DNA from: Candidatus Woesebacteria bacterium
GTDB taxonomy: Bacteria > Patescibacteriota > Microgenomatia > UBA8517 > UBA10165
Direction of reading: 5' to 3'
NCBI GenBank assembly: GCA_002686465.1
Contig: NZCP01000034.1
Coordinates: forward strand, 1-8,536
Length of the DNA stretch: 8,536 bases
Shown here: positions 4,974-8,536 of the stretch, one piece after another
Position numbering within the stretch: position 1 is the stretch's first letter
How the letters are laid out: every line of letters begins with the position of its first letter
Translations under genes and position numbers: made by a program
Notes under the pieces: model-generated
Told to the model about the DNA's origin: nothing
Seen by the model: only the letters and a program-made list of their open reading frames with translations
Database searches by the model: none

Positions 4974-5417
4974 ATGGCCATGTTTTCTTTTGGATTGGGA
5001 AAGCCAAAAACAGACCCAAGTCCCCAAAAACAAAAAGTTACCCGTAAACCTTCCAGGCAGGTATCGCCACGTACAAAATCGGTTCCAAAACCAAAGGCCA
5101 GCCCAGTTCGAAAAGTCACTCGTCCAGCCATAGCCAAGACTCCAGTAAGGCCGGCTGTAAGAGGTATTGTAAAACCGGCAGTCAAAGCCGCTGTTAAGCC
5201 AGTTACTAGAGTGGGCACAAAATCTGCTTTACCTGTTAAGGCGCCGGTCAAGCGGCCCGCGGTTACTAGGACACCTAACCAAACAGTTACTCAGAAGCCC
5301 AAAGCAGATATAAAGTCTTCTAGGGCTCAGCAAACTCTAAAAGTTTCTTTTCCCGATTTAGCCAAGAAGCGAGGTTCGGTCCCGGCCGTATTGGATGCCA
5401 TAATTCTGACGCTCTAA
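4974..5417 (+). CDS. pilB: PilB/GspE-type pilus ATPase, N-terminal fragment (frameshifted)
   Basis: This is the 5' part of the gene for the hexameric cytoplasmic ATPase that drives pilus assembly. Residues 8-115 are a Lys/Pro/Arg/Val-rich tail with loosely repeated KPxxRPAVK-like units. It is probably disordered, and it takes the place of the MshEN-type N-terminal domain usual for PilB. From about residue 125 the sequence becomes PilB-like (VSFPDLAKKRGSVPAVLDAII), matching the helix before the SDIHLEP motif. The frame then meets TAA at 5415-5417. The expected continuation (DALKYLASDIHLEP) starts at 5408 in the -1 frame, so one base appears to be missing near 5403-5410. ATG at 4974 follows a weak AAGAAG purine run; ATG at 4980 is a close alternative. 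Read alone, this product would have no ATPase core. Confidence 0.7.
   Translation: MAMFSFGLGKPKTDPSPQKQKVTRKPSRQVSPRTKSVPKPKASPVRKVTRPAIAKTPVRPAVRGIVKPAVKAAVKPVTRVGTKSALPVKAPVKRPAVTRTPNQTVTQKPKADIKSSRAQQTLKVSFPDLAKKRGSVPAVLDAIILTL
5403..5417 (+). other. Frameshift site in pilB
   Basis: Frame 4974 reads ...ATA ATT CTG ACG CTC TAA, while homology resumes at GAC GCT CTA AAG (5408 onward). Counting residues from LDA to SDIH gives the family spacing only if one base is restored here. No XXXYYYZ slippery heptamer or downstream pseudoknot is evident, so a deletion (true or an assembly error) is favoured over programmed frameshifting. Confidence 0.75.
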
Positions 5418-5464
5418 AGTATCTAGCTTCAGACATTCATTTAGAGCCAAATGAAAAAGATGTT

Positions 5465-6550
5465 TTGGTTCGTTTTCGTATTGACGGGGTATTGCAGCAC
5501 GCTGGCAATTTAGTCAAAACTTTTTATGACAATATATTGAATCGGGTAAAGGTTCAGGCTCAGCTACGTACTGACGAACATCAGGCGACTCAAGACGGCT
5601 CAATTCGACACGTTAAGCAAGGTCAAGTTACGGATTTACGTATTTCCATAATTCCTACCCTGGAAGGTGAAAAAGTTGTTATGCGTGTCCTAACTGAGTA
5701 TGTAAAGGGTTTAACTTTGTCTAGTTTAGGATTATCGCCAGAACATGAAGAATTAGTTAGAACGGCAGCCAAAAAACCTTTCGGTATGATTTTGGCCGTT
5801 GGGCCAACGGGGTCGGGTAAGTCGACGACTTTGTATAGTGTGCTAAGGATTTTGAATAATCCAGGAATTAATATTACGACTATCGAAGACCCTGTGGAGT
5901 ATCGGTTAGAAGGTGTAAACCATATTCAAGTTAATCCGAGGACAGAACTTACTTTTGCTCGCGGACTTCGTTCGATTGTGCGACAAGACCCCGACGTAAT
6001 TTTAGTTGGGGAGATTAGAGATAAAGAAACGGCTGTGATCGCGGTTAATGCCGCCTTAACAGGTCAGTTGTTACTCTCTACATTTCACTCCAACGACGCG
6101 GCCACGGCTATCCCAAGATTGTTATACATGGGTACCGAACCTTTTCTTTTGGCCTCCACTTTAGAAATTGTAATTGCTCAACGTCTGGTTCGTAAAATTT
6201 GTGAAGAGTGTAAGGTTAAGTACACTCTCAGGTCTAAAGAATTAGCAGCTATTTCTGGAGCTGCCGCCAAGTTTTTGAATAGTCGTGATGTTACCTTATT
6301 CAAAGGGGAGGGCTGCCAGGCTTGTAGCGGCACCGGCTACAAAGGCCGGACTGCAATTTATGAAATTATTAGAGTAACTCCCGAAATGGAAGATTTAATT
6401 TTAAAAAATCCTTCAAGTAAGCAAGTCTGGGAAATGGCGCGTCAACAGGGGGCGGGTTCTTTATTTGAAGACGGTTTAAGGAAAATTCAGGAAGGGCAGA
6501 CAACAATTGAAGAACTTACCAGGGTTGCTTCCCCAACAATTCAAGATTAG
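5465..6550 (+). CDS. pilB: PilB/GspE-type pilus ATPase, catalytic part (frameshifted)
   Basis: This is the catalytic part of the secretion/pilus ATPase. The reading frame is homologous from 5408 (DALKYLASDIHLEPNEKDV) but has no ATG. TTG at 5465 is only the first usable start and would cut off the SDIHLEP motif. Numbered from that TTG: RFRIDGVL (3-10), Walker A GPTGSGKST (113-121), Asp box TTIEDPVEYR (138-147), Walker B DPDVILVGEIRD (175-186), His box STFHSNDA (205-212), and two CxxC pairs (C246/C249 and C284/C287) forming the zinc site of PilB and GspE. All catalytic motifs are intact, so the frameshift is either recent or an assembly error. It functions with PilC (16 bases downstream), which anchors the motor at the inner membrane. 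PilT-type retraction ATPases lack this zinc site, so an assembly (PilB or GspE) role is favoured. Confidence 0.93.
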   Translation: MVRFRIDGVLQHAGNLVKTFYDNILNRVKVQAQLRTDEHQATQDGSIRHVKQGQVTDLRISIIPTLEGEKVVMRVLTEYVKGLTLSSLGLSPEHEELVRTAAKKPFGMILAVGPTGSGKSTTLYSVLRILNNPGINITTIEDPVEYRLEGVNHIQVNPRTELTFARGLRSIVRQDPDVILVGEIRDKETAVIAVNAALTGQLLLSTFHSNDAATAIPRLLYMGTEPFLLASTLEIVIAQRLVRKICEECKVKYTLRSKELAAISGAAAKFLNSRDVTLFKGEGCQACSGTGYKGRTAIYEIIRVTPEMEDLILKNPSSKQVWEMARQQGAGSLFEDGLRKIQEGQTTIEELTRVASPTIQD

Positions 6551-6566
6551 GTTTTTATTTTTTAGT

Positions 6567-7949
6567 ATGGCCTTATTAAATTTTAAGAAAAAAGAAACTG
6601 ACGAGTCTAAAGTATCAAAACCGGTCGCTCAGCAGCCGGTTAAGTTGACTAATGAGCAAACTGGCTCTGTAAAACAAAAACCAAAAGTATCTTGGAATAC
6701 TTTTGCTGATTCTGAGATAAGAAAAAAGTTAACGGGAAAGATTGTTAAATCTGAACAGACCGATACAAAACCTTCTCTTAAGGATAAAATATCCTCCAAG
6801 TTATCTAGAAAAAAGAATCCTACTGAGCGGGGTGGGAAAAAACCTGACACAAAACCAAAAAAGCCAGCACCGTTCGCGACTTTTGGACTCAGGGAGGAGA
6901 CAGAATATTTTTTAGAAAATTTAAGTTTATTACTTTCGGCCGGTTTAGATATCTTATCTGCTATAGATGCTTTAGGTAGGGAGATTAAATCAGTTCGATT
7001 GCGAAAAATTATTGCTGAAGTAAAAACAGATGTAGAAAATGGATCTGCTTTGTGGCAGGCCTTTTTTAAAACAAGATTATTATCTGAAAACGTTATTTCT
7101 TTAATCAGAATTGGGGAAGAGTCTGGAAGGTTGGTAGAGAATTTAAGAGTAATAATTATTCAGCAGGAAAAGCAGCGTATATTTAAGTCCCGGGTACGAT
7201 CGGCTATGATGTACCCATCTATTGTTTTAGGCTTGGCGGTAATTATCGGATTAGGAATCGCCTGGTTTATTTTGCCTCGCTTAGCAACTGTATTTGCAGG
7301 TTTGAATGTTGAGCTTCCCCTGATAACTAAAATATTAATTGGCCTGGGAGAATTTTTGGGGGAGTATGGAGCAATTGTTGTGCCTAGCTTTTTGGGATTG
7401 ATTGCGTACATTGTTTATTTCTTATTTTTCCGAAAAAAATCTAGGCATATTGGACAACGTATATTATTTACTTTTCCGATTGTCCGTCGTCTAGTAATGC
7501 AAGTGGAGCTTGCTCGGTTTGGCTTTGTTTTAGGGACTTTACTGCACGCAGCCTTACCCGTGGTGGGGGCCTTGTATTCAATGGTTGACGCGACCACGTT
7601 TCAAATCTATAAAAAGTTTTATGCGTTTTTATGGGAACAGGTTACAGACGGAAGTTCTTTTCAGGAAGCTTTCGATAAATATCCTAAATCGGAAAAGTTG
7701 ATTCCTTCTCACATTTTGCACGTAAACTTATCTTATATTTTTCAAAATTCTGGGGGCCATGAGATAATTGTTAGGTTTAATAAAGAAGGTAAAAAATTAA
7801 CTGAGACGACTTTTAGTTTGCCAGTTTCTTCAAGTATAGAAGATGTTGGTAGCCAAAATGACTCCGTAAATTTGTTGTTTGTGTTGGTTGGCGTGGTAGC
7901 CTTGTTTGGTGGATTTAGTTTAGGAAAATTTCATAAATTGAAAAGTTAA
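6567..7949 (+). CDS. pilC: PilC/GspF-type platform protein fused to an unrelated C-terminal tail
   Basis: This 460-residue inner-membrane protein has a PilC core that connects the PilB motor to the pilin fibre. Residues 1-105 are a Lys-rich, probably disordered cytoplasmic tail. The first T2SSF domain spans about 112-237: LENLSLLLSAGLDIL, then RIGEESGRLVENL (181-193) and a membrane helix at 216-237. A second helix is at 267-288. The second T2SSF domain starts at ARFGFVLGTLLHAALPV (316-332) and is normal up to YPKSEKLIP (372-380). The expected GExSG motif and last helical half then do not appear. Residues 385-420 instead read as an Ig-like periplasmic domain (HVNLSYIF...GGHEIIVRF...TTFSLPV), followed by a linker and a terminal membrane helix (434-451). 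ATG at 6567 is preferred over an ATG at 6507 inside pilB. The stop is 1 base before the next gene. Confidence 0.88.
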   Translation: MALLNFKKKETDESKVSKPVAQQPVKLTNEQTGSVKQKPKVSWNTFADSEIRKKLTGKIVKSEQTDTKPSLKDKISSKLSRKKNPTERGGKKPDTKPKKPAPFATFGLREETEYFLENLSLLLSAGLDILSAIDALGREIKSVRLRKIIAEVKTDVENGSALWQAFFKTRLLSENVISLIRIGEESGRLVENLRVIIIQQEKQRIFKSRVRSAMMYPSIVLGLAVIIGLGIAWFILPRLATVFAGLNVELPLITKILIGLGEFLGEYGAIVVPSFLGLIAYIVYFLFFRKKSRHIGQRILFTFPIVRRLVMQVELARFGFVLGTLLHAALPVVGALYSMVDATTFQIYKKFYAFLWEQVTDGSSFQEAFDKYPKSEKLIPSHILHVNLSYIFQNSGGHEIIVRFNKEGKKLTETTFSLPVSSSIEDVGSQNDSVNLLFVLVGVVALFGGFSLGKFHKLKS

Positions 7950-7950
7950 A

Positions 7951-8536
7951 ATGGCAGAAAGCGTTTGGAAAAATAAGAAAGTCTTTATTTCCGGCTCGGC
8001 CATAGGGCTTGGTCGGTCTTTGGCGTTGCAGGCAGCAAAGAATGGAGCAATTGTAATTGGTAATTATCGAACTAGTAAAAAACAAGCTGATGGCTTACGT
8101 AAACTTTTGAAAAAATATAATAAAAGATCGGATGTGATTCAAGCTGATTTAACCTTGGCCAACGAAACACGAGATTTATTTAAGGTAATACATAAGCAAT
8201 TTGGGCACTTAGATATTCTGATCAACAACGTTGGAGAATTTATTTATAAACCTTTTGACAAAGTGACTTACGCAGAGTTTTCAGAGGTTATAGATTCAAA
8301 TCTTAAAATAGCTTTTCATTGCTCAAAACTTGCTTTAAGCCCAATGAAAAAAAGAGGACAAGGACATATAATTAATCTAGGGTGCGTTGGGGCAGATCGT
8401 GGAGTTATTAGACCTTTGACTACGCCTTACTATATCGCCAAGGCCGGCGTAATAACATTGACCAAGATTCAAGCAGCTACTTATGCGCGTTATGGGATTA
8501 ATGTGAACGCAATTTCGCCGGGCGTAATCGAGACTA
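7951..8536 (+). CDS. Short-chain dehydrogenase/reductase (SDR), 3' end beyond the window
   Basis: This is the first 195 codons of an NAD(P)(H)-dependent oxidoreductase of the classical SDR family, usually about 250 residues. Visible are the cofactor loop GSAIGLG (G15, G19, G21), Y39-R40 after the second strand (suggesting NADPH), D66, NNVG (92-95), structural N117, YYIAK (Y160 and K164 of the YxxxK motif) and NAISPGVIET (end of the sixth strand). The position that normally holds the catalytic serine (NxSS) reads N142-L-G144-C145, so the Ser is missing. It is either inactive in the usual sense, uses Cys or another residue, or belongs to a divergent subgroup such as FabG-like or pteridine-reductase-like enzymes. 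The substrate is unknown. It starts 1 base after the pilC stop, with no ribosome binding site seen, so coupling with the upstream frame is likely. Confidence 0.92.
   Translation, partial: MAESVWKNKKVFISGSAIGLGRSLALQAAKNGAIVIGNYRTSKKQADGLRKLLKKYNKRSDVIQADLTLANETRDLFKVIHKQFGHLDILINNVGEFIYKPFDKVTYAEFSEVIDSNLKIAFHCSKLALSPMKKRGQGHIINLGCVGADRGVIRPLTTPYYIAKAGVITLTKIQAATYARYGINVNAISPGVIET

Noticed and set aside
4964..5251. Minus-strand frame opposite the PilB N-terminal region
   Set aside because: A Gly/Thr/Ala-repetitive product antisense to the Lys/Pro-rich tail arises from codon composition and has no start context.
5340..5417. Programmed -1 ribosomal frameshift in pilB
   Set aside because: No XXXYYYZ heptamer occurs where homology changes frame, and no stable downstream pseudoknot is evident. 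A one-base deletion explains it more simply.
1..8536. TGA recoding (Gly or Trp) as in some Patescibacteria
   Set aside because: No in-frame TGA occurs inside any recognised gene. All stops here are TAA or TAG, so there is no evidence either way beyond that.
1..8536. CRISPR array, insertion sequence or prophage
   Set aside because: No spaced direct repeats, transposase, terminal inverted repeats or phage genes were seen on either strand.

Overview
The window reads as a compact chromosomal segment of a bacterium with low to moderate GC content. The best guess is a Patescibacteria (Candidate Phyla Radiation) member, probably from a metagenome assembly. This is an inference. It rests on very tight gene packing with 1-50 nt gaps or overlaps, starts without clear Shine-Dalgarno motifs, shortened versions of universal enzymes (GpsA, GlpK), and type IV pilus genes carrying long basic disordered tails. 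Every complete frame ends in TAA or TAG, and no in-frame TGA was seen, so there is no sign of TGA recoding.

Region 1 (1-650) holds one unrecognised protein-coding frame. Its 5' part overlaps a nested set of perfect hairpins (53-131) that could instead be a structured RNA. Downstream lie a 20-bp perfect palindrome with three GATC sites and a strong hairpin terminator. Region 2 (660-1060, minus strand) is a small translation operon, tRNA-Thr(UGU) - rpmG (ribosomal protein L33) - tRNA-Trp(CCA), closed by an intrinsic terminator. The L33 gene is only 51 codons long. A divergent intergenic region (1056-1194) with an 18-bp AT-rich palindrome separates it from the plus-strand genes.

Region 3 (1195-4867, plus strand) carries a GNAT-type acetyltransferase with an unexplained C-terminal domain, then a terminator-like hairpin, then a close-packed trio: a ZIP-family metal transporter, a GpsA-type glycerol-3-phosphate dehydrogenase and a GlpK-type FGGY kinase. 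The two enzyme genes overlap and both can make sn-glycerol 3-phosphate, from DHAP and from glycerol, which suggests a phospholipid-precursor module. Both enzymes are shortened. The kinase lacks the segment that carries the second FGGY signature.

Region 4 (4868-8536, plus strand) starts with a good sigma-70-like promoter (TTGTAA-17-TATTAT) and carries a type IV pilus / type II secretion assembly pair, the PilB motor ATPase and the PilC platform protein, followed by a short-chain dehydrogenase cut by the window end. Both pilus genes look damaged or rearranged. pilB is split by a one-base frameshift just before its conserved SDIHLEP motif. pilC runs normally into its second T2SSF domain and then switches to an unrelated Ig-like tail with a terminal membrane helix. 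Either the assembly is wrong at two places or this lineage has a decayed or remodelled pilus system. No phage, transposon or CRISPR array was seen.
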